Positions 18,978-27,136 of a DNA stretch of 62,503 bases are shown piece after piece. Under the pieces are notes generated by a model, which made no database searches, was not told the DNA's origin, and was given only the letters and a program-made list of their open reading frames with translations. The stretch's first letter is position 1. Every line of letters starts with the position of its first letter. Source of the DNA: Halobacteriovoraceae bacterium. GTDB lineage: Bacteria; Bdellovibrionota; Bacteriovoracia; Bacteriovoracales; Bacteriovoracaceae. The stretch spans positions 5,663 through 68,165 of the forward strand of contig PBFR01000007.1 in the NCBI GenBank assembly GCA_002718735.1, in the 5' to 3' direction. A program made the position numbers and the translations under genes.

Positions 18978-19304
18978 CTTAAATCTCTTCTATTACCTAT
19001 TGATCTCTAGTGCAATAGTAGACACCATCTTAACATAAACTTAATTTTTGTCGGAAAAAACGATAGATTCTTTCAGGATTCTCTAAAAAAAACTAAAATA
19101 GCATATGGATCTACAGTTACGTAAAATCGAGTAGATAGACGCACAGTTTGAAGTATTGTGGGCATTGGATGAAGTGATCTAGGGCTTATTATATTTGGCA
19201 TAAATCAGTCTCGGTCTAAGATGAAGTGGCTGGATAAGTGTTCGACAAACTTCTACATTTTAATGCCTGTATATTAGTATTCCCACTTTCACGTTAATGA
19301 CGGA
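18978..19304. other. Intergenic region between divergent transporter and kinase genes
   Basis: These 327 bp separate two divergent genes. Apart from a candidate + strand promoter near 19195-19222 I see no gene, repeat or strong hairpin. Short in-frame coding-like stretches near 19104-19190 are broken by stops and are not supported. Confidence 0.6.
19195..19222 (+). promoter_or_regulatory. Candidate sigma-70 promoter for the PAS histidine kinase
   Basis: TTGGCA (19195-19200) and TAAGAT (19217-19222) are separated by 16 bp. A start near 19229 would give a leader of about 75 bases before the TTG start codon. Confidence 0.45.
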
Positions 19305-20471
19305 TTGAAATTGTTTAGAAAAAAGTACATTGAATTAATTGGTGACTCATTAATATGCTGTTGGGTTGTTCACGATCATAATGGTGAGCTTGTTTATCTA
19401 AACGATAATGCAGAAACCTTTTTCTCTATTTCTAGGGAAGAATTATTTGCAGTCAGAAAAGAAATTGAAAAGTGGCAACTTTTTGATCATCATGGGCAAG
19501 AGCTGGAGATTGACTCCTTTCCTGTCTCCATCGCCCTAAAGCATGGCAGCTATTCCAAACGCTTGATAGGGTTTAAACCTCCAAGCCAAAATGAAATGAA
19601 GTGGTGCTCTGTACAAGCCGAAAAAGTGATGGACCCTGAGACTTCCTCCTCATTTGTTATTGTCTCCTTTGTGGATGAAACTGAGCTTGTAGGCAAAAAC
19701 AAGATGTTGAGAAGTTTTGTGGGAGAGCTAGAGATCAGGGAGAAGAGACTTGAGGAGCTTAATGAGCAGCTAAAGTCCACCCTGTGGCAAAGAGAGAATC
19801 TCTATTCGGTGCTGGCCCATGATCTACGCTCACCATTCACGACAATTGTTGGCTTTTCGGAGATCCTTGAAAGCTCAACCGCTTCAATTGAACCCAAGAA
19901 GGCCTCTGAATACGCAAGCAAAATAAAAAAAAGTGCGATGGATGTTTTGAAAATGACAGACTCTATATTGGAGTGGGTTACTGAATTAAAGAACTTAAGT
20001 GAGATCTCGTTAACCGAGCATGATCTACTTAGCACTGTAAAAAGAGCTTGTTCTGTTCTTGAACCTTATGCAAAAAGTAAGGGAGTTGAGCTACAGTTTA
20101 ATATAGAAGAGAGCCTTTTTTTAAGTACAGATCATAGAATGTTGGGCACGATTATAAGAAACCTAGTTAATAACGCCATAAAGTTATCCTATGAAGGCAG
20201 GCCTGTGGCAATTGAAATTTCTAAAAGTGAGCAATTTCATAAAATATCCATAGTAGATCGTGGCATGGGAATGGATGAAGAATCTGTCCAAAGAATCTTG
20301 TCAAAAAGGGGAGAGTTCTCTTCGCCTGGAACTTGTGGAGAGAAGGGTAGTGGTCTTGGATTAATGTTGGTTATGGAGTTTATTCAAAAGATTAAAGGAA
20401 AATTTGAAATTGAATCTCAGTTGGGAGAAGGTTCTCGATTTATAATTTATTTACCCTCTCTTAAAACTTAA
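19305..20471 (+). CDS. Cytoplasmic PAS-domain sensor histidine kinase (orphan)
   Basis: The 388-residue protein has no membrane segment. An N-terminal PAS domain spans about residues 8-130 (WVVHDHNGELVYLND). A short coiled coil (about 135-165) follows. The HisKA domain has H172 in VLAHDLRSPFTTIVG, and the ATPase domain has NLVNNAIKLS, VDRGMGMD and GSGLGLMLV. The start is the TTG at 19305, because no ATG occurs in frame before the PAS domain; the ribosome site (ACGGA) is weak. No response regulator is adjacent. The last 11 bases overlap the convergent gene. Confidence 0.85.
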   Translation: MKLFRKKYIELIGDSLICCWVVHDHNGELVYLNDNAETFFSISREELFAVRKEIEKWQLFDHHGQELEIDSFPVSIALKHGSYSKRLIGFKPPSQNEMKWCSVQAEKVMDPETSSSFVIVSFVDETELVGKNKMLRSFVGELEIREKRLEELNEQLKSTLWQRENLYSVLAHDLRSPFTTIVGFSEILESSTASIEPKKASEYASKIKKSAMDVLKMTDSILEWVTELKNLSEISLTEHDLLSTVKRACSVLEPYAKSKGVELQFNIEESLFLSTDHRMLGTIIRNLVNNAIKLSYEGRPVAIEISKSEQFHKISIVDRGMGMDEESVQRILSKRGEFSSPGTCGEKGSGLGLMLVMEFIQKIKGKFEIESQLGEGSRFIIYLPSLKT

Positions 20472-21237
20472 TAAGAAGATTCTTAAATTTAATCCTCTCC
20501 ATTAGCACATAGCTTGGAACTTGGTGCTTTTTTAAATCGCGGTCATATCCACCGGTTTTAAGATACTCTAACATGTGCTTTTTAAATGCTTTTTTTATCA
20601 CACTTGCACCTTTATTTTTATGAATCAAAAAAACAACTTTTCTTGGGTCTAGGAAAATAGATCTTGAATATACAAGGCCTTTAATAGCATTTTGTTTTAC
20701 ATATTCACGAGTTAAAAAGTTAAAACCAATAAAGTAGTCCACTCTTTTTGCTTTCAACATTTTTAATGCATTCTCAAGTGAATGAGCAAAGTAGACGCTA
20801 TGCTTTTCTTTAAAATTCTGGGGAATAAACCACTTATGTAAACTTACAAAGTTTTGAGGCTTTTTTAAGTCAAGCCTCTCTAAAGCTTCAGCACTGTGTG
20901 AAAGCACTGTATGATAATCATGAAGACCTATTGGCAATTCTATTGTCTCCCTTGAGGTATATTTAGTAATAAAGCCCTCAGTGGCAGAAACTAAAACATC
21001 ACATTCCTGCTTTGCAAAAGAATGAAAAGCCCTAACCGGAGGAAAGAGCTCCACCTTTAATGGGCGATGTTTTCCTAAAGTATTGTTTAATAGGTCGATT
21101 AAAAAGCCTCTTCTATCTGCAGTTACCATATTTCCAGCCAGTTCTAGGGTACAAACAGATAGGGCCTTAGGAGAGGAAGAGAGCACAGCTGGAGAGGTTA
21201 GGGCCAAAAGAATGAAGATGTTTATTTTAAAATTCAT
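20461..21237 (-). CDS. Periplasmic solute-binding-like protein (type 2 fold)
   Basis: The 258-residue protein has a signal peptide (about 1-20). The sequence resembles small family-3 solute-binding proteins: a hydrophobic core near CDVLVSATEGF, then a hinge, then KRVDYFIGFNFLTREY and a C-terminal lobe with KKAFKKHMLEYLKTGGYD. No permease or ATPase gene is nearby, so it may be a sensor partner or an orphan receptor rather than part of an importer. It is convergent with the PAS kinase; a functional link to that kinase is only positional. Confidence 0.6.
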   Translation of the reverse strand: MNFKINIFILLALTSPAVLSSSPKALSVCTLELAGNMVTADRRGFLIDLLNNTLGKHRPLKVELFPPVRAFHSFAKQECDVLVSATEGFITKYTSRETIELPIGLHDYHTVLSHSAEALERLDLKKPQNFVSLHKWFIPQNFKEKHSVYFAHSLENALKMLKAKRVDYFIGFNFLTREYVKQNAIKGLVYSRSIFLDPRKVVFLIHKNKGASVIKKAFKKHMLEYLKTGGYDRDLKKHQVPSYVLMERIKFKNLLIKF

Positions 21238-21417
21238 ATAAATGCATAAAAGTTAATTTTAGATTAGTTTACTTTCATAAGAGCTATTATGGAAATAGAT
21301 CCCGAGTGATAAAATATTGCCTGAATAGCTTATAATTTCTTAAGGTTCTTAAGGTCGAGCGGGTGAATATCGATTAGTTTAGTAGAGGTGTTTAATTAAA
21401 AGGTGATCATCGATATT

Positions 21418-22422
21418 ATGAGGTTGGTTTTATTTTCTACTCTTTTCTTTCTGTCTACAGCCTCCTATAGCTCTTGCGAAACAATGAGGTTGGATCAAAA
21501 GAATGGAGCAATGGAGCGAATACCGGTTTATGATCAGGGTAATCTTAATGTTTGCTATGGCTATGCAGTGTCCCAAATCATAGATGCCTATAGGTTCTCC
21601 CATGGTGAGGAGGACTTTGATCATTTAACCTCACCTGTTGCTGTCTCTGTATTTTATTCGGTGGGAAAGGATAAGGACAGTGTTGAGTTTGGAAACACTA
21701 GAGATGCAATCCCTACAGTTCTAAAAAACGGTTCCTGTAAATATGGTAGCGTTTTTAAAAAAATTGGAAATATAGACTACGAAGATTACTTTGAAGAGCT
21801 TGAAGACTCCTATGATGATTTTAAGGCACTCGGAAAAAGATCACTTTTTAGATTGTTTAGTCCTAAAACCTCAGAGGAAGTTGTGAACAATATTCTGGAA
21901 CTTGTACATGATAAAAGGGCATCTGAGTCTGTGCTTGGAGCACATGAGGTTTTAAGTGCTCTAGATAGTCCTACTTACCTTGTATTTTTAAAGAGACTAT
22001 TTGGTGTTCTGTGCAACGATAGTCAAAAGGACCTGAAACTAAGTGTTACTCAACACTCTAAATTTGCTCGAGACTTCAATTCTCAAAGCCGTACAGAGAA
22101 TTTGATTGAGTCCATTCATATGGCATGGGATACAAAGCATCCACAACCTGTGGGGATTAGTTACTGTGAGGACTTCCTGTATAACAAAGATCATGTTGGA
22201 ATTGATGATGAGGGGAAAGTTAGCTCTCGATGTCGAACACATCATGCATCTGTAGTAATTGGAAGAAGGCCATCAAAGGATGGAAAAAACTGTCAGTTTT
22301 TAATTCGAAACTCTAAAGGTGATAGCTGTTCTAACTATGAGTGGGATTGCGAGAACGGACAAATTTGGGTTGATCAAAAGGCCTTAGGTCGAAATATTTA
22401 TTACACAACTTGGTTGGAATAA
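21418..22422 (+). CDS. Secreted papain-like (C1-type) cysteine protease-like protein
   Basis: The 334-residue protein has a signal peptide (about 1-18). A papain-like catalytic arrangement is visible: oxyanion Gln and nucleophile in VYDQGNLNVCYGYA (Q40, C46), the His in RTHHASVVIG (H276) and the Asn in FLIRNSKG (N298), followed by the expected Trp and IWVDQ strand. The region between Cys and His is long, about 230 residues, with an insert of charged helices. ATG 21418 is preferred over the GTG at 21403, because GGTGATC (21401-21407) is a strong ribosome site for it. The likely role is extracellular or periplasmic proteolysis. Confidence 0.75.
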   Translation: MRLVLFSTLFFLSTASYSSCETMRLDQKNGAMERIPVYDQGNLNVCYGYAVSQIIDAYRFSHGEEDFDHLTSPVAVSVFYSVGKDKDSVEFGNTRDAIPTVLKNGSCKYGSVFKKIGNIDYEDYFEELEDSYDDFKALGKRSLFRLFSPKTSEEVVNNILELVHDKRASESVLGAHEVLSALDSPTYLVFLKRLFGVLCNDSQKDLKLSVTQHSKFARDFNSQSRTENLIESIHMAWDTKHPQPVGISYCEDFLYNKDHVGIDDEGKVSSRCRTHHASVVIGRRPSKDGKNCQFLIRNSKGDSCSNYEWDCENGQIWVDQKALGRNIYYTTWLE

Positions 22423-22470
22423 GCATTTAGGGAGCATCAGTAAGTGCCCCCATAACTATAACCATCGTGA

Positions 22471-22893
22471 TTAAAAAGTTGAAAGAACCTTTGAAGATTG
22501 CTTGTTTTTTCCATATCCAAAAATAACTTTTGGCCCTTGGTTGGAATTAAAGGTAATTGTCAATCTTGTACCTGTTTCAGCTTCTTTGTAAATAAGGTAT
22601 AGAAAACCTGAGTCGGTTGAACGGTCTGCTAAAACTTCTACACAGTTTCCTTCTTTTACAGTTCCGTAAGACTCAGCCAGATTATATGTGATTCTACCAG
22701 CAGTGATGGTTGCATCAGGATTAGCATGGGCAAATTGTGAGCAATCCTCTAAATTAATGTTTTTGATTTCATTAAATTCAAGAGTCGTTTTTTGGCTCAC
22801 AGATTCCATTACAATTAACTCTCTAGGCTGTCCTTTAAAGGAGTGTGCCTGAGAACTGAATAATATAAACATGAAAACTAAAAACTGCTTCAT
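22471..22893 (-). CDS. Small secreted protein, unknown
   Basis: From the ATG at 22893, which follows GGGAG, the protein has 140 residues. The signal peptide is MKQFLVFMFILFSSQAHS. The mature domain is beta-rich with two Cys (DCSQFA and GNCVEV) that could pair. The longer upstream start lacks a ribosome site and would bury the signal peptide. No family is recognised. Confidence 0.65.
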   Translation of the reverse strand: MKQFLVFMFILFSSQAHSFKGQPRELIVMESVSQKTTLEFNEIKNINLEDCSQFAHANPDATITAGRITYNLAESYGTVKEGNCVEVLADRSTDSGFLYLIYKEAETGTRLTITFNSNQGPKVIFGYGKNKQSSKVLSTF

Positions 22894-22999
22894 AAAAACT
22901 CCCAAAGTAATATTGATATTTTGAAATACCAATTACCTGTGGTGATGTAAAGTTCTGATGCCGAAATTTAGGTCTATCTAGCTTGGATGGGGCTGATTG

Positions 23000-23021
23000 C
23001 GGCCCTATTATTTTAGGGCCG
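23000..23021 (-). terminator. GC-rich hairpin after a minus-strand gene
   Basis: The arms CGGCCCTA (23000-23007) and TAGGGCCG (23014-23021) form a perfect eight-base-pair hairpin 15 bp after the stop codon of the 23036-23833 gene. It lacks a T-run, so termination efficiency is doubtful. Confidence 0.45.
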
Positions 23022-23035
23022 TAACTCAATATTGA

Positions 23036-23833
23036 TTATAAATTTGCTTTCCTTAGAAGGTAAGAAATAATTTCTGAAGCGCTGTAGCCTTTCTCGTTGT
23101 CATTGACTGGACCGACTTCAGTTTCATCATACATAAACTTCGTTTCAATGTATGGCATGATTTCCACATAGGCATTAGCTCCAATGCCAAATTTAGTTAT
23201 TTCTTTCATGTCCGCAAAAGGGCTATCAGCAATGGCCTGTTCTAATTCTTCTCTGTTTGCTGCTTGGGCACCAATTGGGATTAATGTATCAATAAATTCA
23301 TCCCTTTTCACTGTGAAGCTTGCATTGGATAATGGAATTTCATGTCCATAACCAGGTTCTGTAAAAACTCTATCAAAGTTTAAATCAATTTCTAGATTTC
23401 TTGCTTTAACTAACTTTTCTCCATGGTTTTTGGAAAAATTTGATAGATCAGCACTCACCTTAGCATTCTTAATCTTTATTCCTACAAGTTTGCCTCTTTT
23501 ATTATATTGCATGTGATCTTTTGTGAGTTTAGTTTTTGTAGCTGGTTCAGTTGTAGATTCTGCTTCATAGTACCATGATACTTTTTTTGATTTACAGTTT
23601 ATGTAAGCATTAATAGTAGCACTTGCATAAAGCGGGAAAGCTTCAACAAGGGGGTCTTTTTTAGTAAATTCGCTGTCTAAATATATACTAAGTACAATGG
23701 CCTCGCCTTTAAAATTTCCGTATATTGAAGATGCCTTACAGATTTTTTTTAGGGATTCAGTATTAATTTTTATAGATGCAAAGGAAGGGATAGAGGCCAG
23801 CATAAGTGCTGCCAATAGAATAGATCTTTTCAT
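23036..23833 (-). CDS. Secreted protein, unknown function
   Basis: The 265-residue protein has a signal peptide (MKRSILLAALMLASIPSFAS). The mature part is rich in beta-strand patterns and Lys. It contains two Cys (LKKICKAS and NAYINCKSKK), likely forming one disulfide, and shows no catalytic motif that I recognise. The start has a GGAG-type site (the + strand shows ATCTCC just upstream). Confidence 0.65.
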   Translation of the reverse strand: MKRSILLAALMLASIPSFASIKINTESLKKICKASSIYGNFKGEAIVLSIYLDSEFTKKDPLVEAFPLYASATINAYINCKSKKVSWYYEAESTTEPATKTKLTKDHMQYNKRGKLVGIKIKNAKVSADLSNFSKNHGEKLVKARNLEIDLNFDRVFTEPGYGHEIPLSNASFTVKRDEFIDTLIPIGAQAANREELEQAIADSPFADMKEITKFGIGANAYVEIMPYIETKFMYDETEVGPVNDNEKGYSASEIISYLLRKANL

Positions 23834-23976
23834 AATTATCTCCGTGCATATTAGTGATTTCGTGGCTCTTGTCGCTAAGCTTTATCATTATATCTTTGAG
23901 AATAAATAAAATTGGGGGAAAAGCTGTAAAAAAGAAATGGTTTCGAAGTCATATACTGCTTAAGAGTAAAGTTATG

Positions 23977-24003
23977 ATCCGTAAATTTTACGGATTATTT
24001 TTG
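23977..24003 (+). terminator. Terminator-like hairpin without an upstream gene
   Basis: ATCCGTAA (23977-23984) pairs with TTACGGAT (23988-23995) around a three-base loop, and TATTTTTTG follows. No + strand gene precedes it, because the gene upstream is read the other way. It may end a small RNA or be a premature terminator in the leader of the 24243 operon. Confidence 0.5.
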
Positions 24004-24122
24004 TGACTGTGGATTTAATCAAAAGTGAGGCTTCTTTCTTCGGCCTCGCAGGGCTTTAGGTATTTAAATAAGTACTGCATTAAGTCTGATCTTTTTGGTC
24101 GGAATCCCTATTTTTTTATTTT

Positions 24123-24139
24123 GTATTCTCGTAGAATAC
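24123..24139. promoter_or_regulatory. Perfect 7-bp inverted repeat, possible operator
   Basis: GTATTCT-CGT-AGAATAC is a 17-bp perfect dyad 104 bp before the first gene of the operon. The half-site AGAATAC recurs at 24210-24216, closer to the start codon. It could bind a dimeric regulator; no regulator is assigned. Confidence 0.4.
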
Positions 24140-24242
24140 GAAATTCATGGCTATCTCTTTGGAATTTATGCGATTTTTTTAAAAGATAGACGATATTCGT
24201 TGTGTCGATAGAATACAGTCGTTTATACTAAAGGAGAGATGG

Positions 24243-25703
24243 ATGAGAAGAGTTTTACTTTCTATGGGGGCAATCGTATTAACAATCGCATGCAACTGGG
24301 ACAAGGAAGATCGCTTGTGTAAAGACGGCGACCAACCGGTTAACATTATAGTGGAGAGAAGCAAAACTCTTTATTCTGAGGCACTCACCGGGATGAGCTG
24401 TGAGGAGTTTAACTCTAGGCAAACCTTTGAGGCACCAGACTGGGGGAGTTGTATTACTACTTTTAGCCCCGGGGAATTGGCAAGTACCCAAACTATTTAT
24501 ACCAATGACCCAATAGATGGAATTTTATCTGGTGATACTATTGCTGTGGACGAAAGTTACATTTACTCTTTGGTATCCCGTGGTGTGGAGATTACAGAGC
24601 TAGAAAGCTTGGAAGTCAAAGTTCATTTGCCTCTTCCAATATCTCCCCAAAAAATTTTCCTTTATAAAGACAAAATAGTTGTCTATGGCGAGCGAACTCT
24701 CTATATCACAAATCTCTTAGGAGAACTTTTGTTTAAAGAGGAAATGGATGGGGATCAAGAGATCAGTCTTAAGGGAGAGTATTTATTTCTCCGTTCTACT
24801 AAATACATTGATGAACTCAGTGATGAAGAATTTTGTGAAAAAATTATATATGCGAACGACGCTCGTTATTCAGCGTTAACTAGCGTTAGAGAGTTTAGCC
24901 TTGAAGAACTTATCTACTTATTTGAGGAACACTATTATGGGGCACGCTTTTATCATTTGGATAAAAAAAGACAATATCTTGGCTTTGAAGTGCCTTCAGA
25001 AAAAGGCGAGCGTCAAACTGCGCTGATGAAAAAAGGATCCTTAGAGTTAAGCTTGATAGAAGGCGTGGGGGTAGAATCTTTAACCATGCGCGAATATGGA
25101 GAGTATCTTCATTTATTTAGCTGGGATTGGAAAGGTGGCAGCAGCTACTATGTTTTAAACAGCGATTTACAAGTTTCTTCTAGGATCGAAGGAATCGCTC
25201 CGGGAGAGTTCATTGGAGCCGCGAGATTTACTCCCGACTTTTCCTATATTATGACCTACCTAAACGTTGATCCGCTTTTTGTATTTGATTTAAAGGACCA
25301 CTCAGGCCCTGAGTTGATTGGAGAATTGAAGTTCCCAGGTACTCCAAGATTTTTGCATGAAGTAGACACAGACACTTTAATCTCCTTGGGGGTGGGAGAA
25401 AATAACCAGTTAACACTTTCAGTTTTCAGTGTAGAAAACCCTGCAGTACCTCTTAGAACAGACGTCCTAACCCTCGATGAGAACGGAATAAGGTTTGACT
25501 ACGATTATAAAAACTTTATTTTTCATAACGAAAATATTTTGATCAAGGGAGAGTATGAATATTACCTTGTTTGGATAAAGGATCATAAAATCGAAAAGCT
25601 GCAAAGGATCCCGATTTACGGAAACCCAAGGGCCTTTTTTGTGGATGACGAACTTCTCTTGAAGGATGGAAGAGAATGGGAGAGTATAAAACTAAATGAT
25701 TGA
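24243..25703 (+). CDS. Beta-propeller-domain lipoprotein
   Basis: The 486-residue lipoprotein has a lipobox TIAC (C17). The body consists of repeated four-strand units. Elements such as SGDTIAVDESYIYSL and FSVENPAVPLRTDVLTLDEN match secreted beta-propeller proteins in which the phrase 'D-x-x-N/D-P' begins a blade. It probably forms a surface or periplasmic interaction scaffold. The ATG follows AAGGAGAGATGG. Its stop codon overlaps the next gene by eight bases, so the two are co-translated. Confidence 0.7.
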   Translation: MRRVLLSMGAIVLTIACNWDKEDRLCKDGDQPVNIIVERSKTLYSEALTGMSCEEFNSRQTFEAPDWGSCITTFSPGELASTQTIYTNDPIDGILSGDTIAVDESYIYSLVSRGVEITELESLEVKVHLPLPISPQKIFLYKDKIVVYGERTLYITNLLGELLFKEEMDGDQEISLKGEYLFLRSTKYIDELSDEEFCEKIIYANDARYSALTSVREFSLEELIYLFEEHYYGARFYHLDKKRQYLGFEVPSEKGERQTALMKKGSLELSLIEGVGVESLTMREYGEYLHLFSWDWKGGSSYYVLNSDLQVSSRIEGIAPGEFIGAARFTPDFSYIMTYLNVDPLFVFDLKDHSGPELIGELKFPGTPRFLHEVDTDTLISLGVGENNQLTLSVFSVENPAVPLRTDVLTLDENGIRFDYDYKNFIFHNENILIKGEYEYYLVWIKDHKIEKLQRIPIYGNPRAFFVDDELLLKDGREWESIKLND

Positions 25704-26520
25704 TATCTTTAAATATACCAACTATCGCGAATACCTGAAAGCGTGCTATGGGTTCTTAAAAGAGAACAATAGCGCGTTTTCCTATCGTTATTTTTCAATG
25801 AAGTGTGGTTACAAGTCTCCTAACTTCTTGAAACTCGTTATCGACGGAAAGAGAAATATCTCTTCTCAAAGTATTGAGAAATTTACAATTTTTCTTAAGC
25901 TAAATAAAAACGAGGCTAAATATTTTTCGCTCTTAGTGGAATTTAATCAGGCCAAAAGTTCGGCCCAAAAATCGCAATTCGCCCAGGAAATTTTGAAGCA
26001 CTCCACATTTAAGCGACTGCACCCACTAGGGCAGGATTATTTTGAGTATTACTCTAAATGGTATTTCGTTGCAGTTAGAGAGATTCTCGCCACCAAGCAA
26101 AAGCTCGATCCTAAAACGATTTCCGCTCAGCTCACTCCTAAAGTTAGCGAAGCGGAAGTTGAAAGCGCAATAGAGACTCTCTTGAGATTGGGCCTTATAA
26201 AGAAACAGGATAATCGCTACGTGCAAGCGCATCAGTTGGTAACGACTGGTGACGAGGTTAGCTCCAGCGCGGTCGCCCAATACCATAAAAATATGCTGGA
26301 TTTAGCGGCGAAGTCCATTGATAATATCCCTAGAGAGCTTAGAGATATTTCAAGCGTTACCGTATCTTTGGGGGAAGAGAATATTCCCCGCTTAAAAGAG
26401 CTTATTCAAAAATTTCGAAAAGATGTTTTGGAGCTATCCGCTCAAGACCAGAAAAAGTTAAATGTATATCAATTGGGAATTCAAATGTTTCCTTTAAGTC
26501 AATGCAAGGACGAATCATGA
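25696..26520 (+). CDS. TIGR02147-family protein (winged-helix/DUF4423 type)
   Basis: The 274-residue cytoplasmic protein carries the family opening (IFKYTNYREYLKACY), followed by FSYRYFSMKCGYKSPNFLKLVIDGKRNIS. The central SAQLTPKVSEAEVESAIETL and LGLIKK resemble a winged helix. The C-terminus (ITVSL-like VTVSLGEENIPRLKELIQKFRKD) is also typical. The family is abundant in Fibrobacter and Bdellovibrio-like genomes and of unknown biochemical function, probably a DNA-binding regulator. It overlaps genes on both sides within one operon. Arg codons of the CGN type look more frequent here than in neighbouring genes. Confidence 0.85.
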   Translation: MIDIFKYTNYREYLKACYGFLKENNSAFSYRYFSMKCGYKSPNFLKLVIDGKRNISSQSIEKFTIFLKLNKNEAKYFSLLVEFNQAKSSAQKSQFAQEILKHSTFKRLHPLGQDYFEYYSKWYFVAVREILATKQKLDPKTISAQLTPKVSEAEVESAIETLLRLGLIKKQDNRYVQAHQLVTTGDEVSSSAVAQYHKNMLDLAAKSIDNIPRELRDISSVTVSLGEENIPRLKELIQKFRKDVLELSAQDQKKLNVYQLGIQMFPLSQCKDES

Positions 26521-26978
26521 AAGCATTAGCGTTAATAACTCTTATACTATTTATTGGGTGCGGCACCGAGACTGGAAATCCAAATAATCAGGACTCGGGT
26601 GCTTCATTGGGAGCTAGCGAGTTGGGAACCTATGCTTATAATTTATTAGGGCTATCTTGCGATAAACTTGTGGAGTGCTACTCCATTGATAAAGACAATT
26701 GTAAAAACGGCATCCTTATCCAGGATAATTTTGATGCTTCCTTCGGACTGAATTCTTCAGACTACTCCACATTTAGAGACATTATTGACACAGAGGTTGA
26801 AGGAGGAATTAGCGTTACGGACGCGGGAGCCTTTACTCAATGTCAAACGGATATCAATGCTTTGGCCTGTTCTGATTCGGAAGTCTTGAATGCATATGAT
26901 GCATCGGACTCTGGCAATTATTCAAATGCATATAACCTAATACCGGTCGGGTCGGGAAGCTGTCAGGATTTTTATTAG
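26517..26978 (+). CDS. Lipoprotein with GTETGNP motif
   Basis: From the ATG at 26517, which overlaps the previous stop (ATGA) and follows AAGGA, the product is a 153-residue lipoprotein with lipobox FIGC (C15), followed immediately by GTETGNP. As I recall, this motif recurs in lipoproteins next to TIGR02147 genes, which suggests a matched pair. The mature part has six further Cys, probably forming disulfides. Its function is unknown. Confidence 0.75.
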   Translation: MKALALITLILFIGCGTETGNPNNQDSGASLGASELGTYAYNLLGLSCDKLVECYSIDKDNCKNGILIQDNFDASFGLNSSDYSTFRDIIDTEVEGGISVTDAGAFTQCQTDINALACSDSEVLNAYDASDSGNYSNAYNLIPVGSGSCQDFY

Positions 26979-26999
26979 GAAGTGTAGGTGAAATTTTTA

Positions 27000-27085
27000 T
27001 GGTGCCCGGAAAGGGACTTGAACCCCCACGCCATTGCTGGCGGCGGATTTTGAATCCGCTGCGTCTACCATTCCGCCACCCGGGC
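27000..27085 (-). tRNA. tRNA-Leu (anticodon CAA)
   Basis: The minus strand folds as an 86-base class II tRNA. The acceptor stem is GCCCGGG paired with TCCGGGC, and the D-arm contains GGCGGAATGGTAGACGC. The anticodon stem GCGGA/TCCGC encloses TTCAAAA, giving anticodon CAA (reads UUG). A long variable arm and the GGTTCAAGTCC T-arm follow. CCA is encoded. It lies 21 bp past the convergent lipoprotein gene. Confidence 0.95.
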
Positions 27086-27136
27086 ACTTTAGTGGGATTC
27101 ATACTATTAGAATTAGGTTTAAAGGTCAATAAATCT

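Larger units (their letters stand above)
23834..24242. other. Long leader/intergenic region before the TIGR02147 operon
   Basis: These 409 bp contain no gene. They hold a terminator-like hairpin at 23977-24003, a GAGGC...GCCTC hairpin near 24027-24047, a T-run near 24110-24123, and a perfect palindrome at 24123-24139. The AGAATAC arm of that palindrome recurs at 24210-24216. The mRNA of the operon, or a small RNA, may start here. Confidence 0.5.

Noticed and set aside
24001..24120. Cyclic di-GMP or other known riboswitch before the TIGR02147 operon
   Set aside because: I compared it from memory with the GEMM consensus; the conserved core (GGUGACGCAAAG type) is absent.
27000..27085. tRNA-Leu 3' end as an attachment site for the TIGR02147 operon or another element
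   Set aside because: I looked for a copy of the tRNA 3' end elsewhere in the window and found none, and no intact integrase gene lies near it.
26854..27129. Open frame across the tRNA-Leu gene on the minus strand
   Set aside because: It is a reading of the tRNA sequence, and the tRNA itself is convincing.
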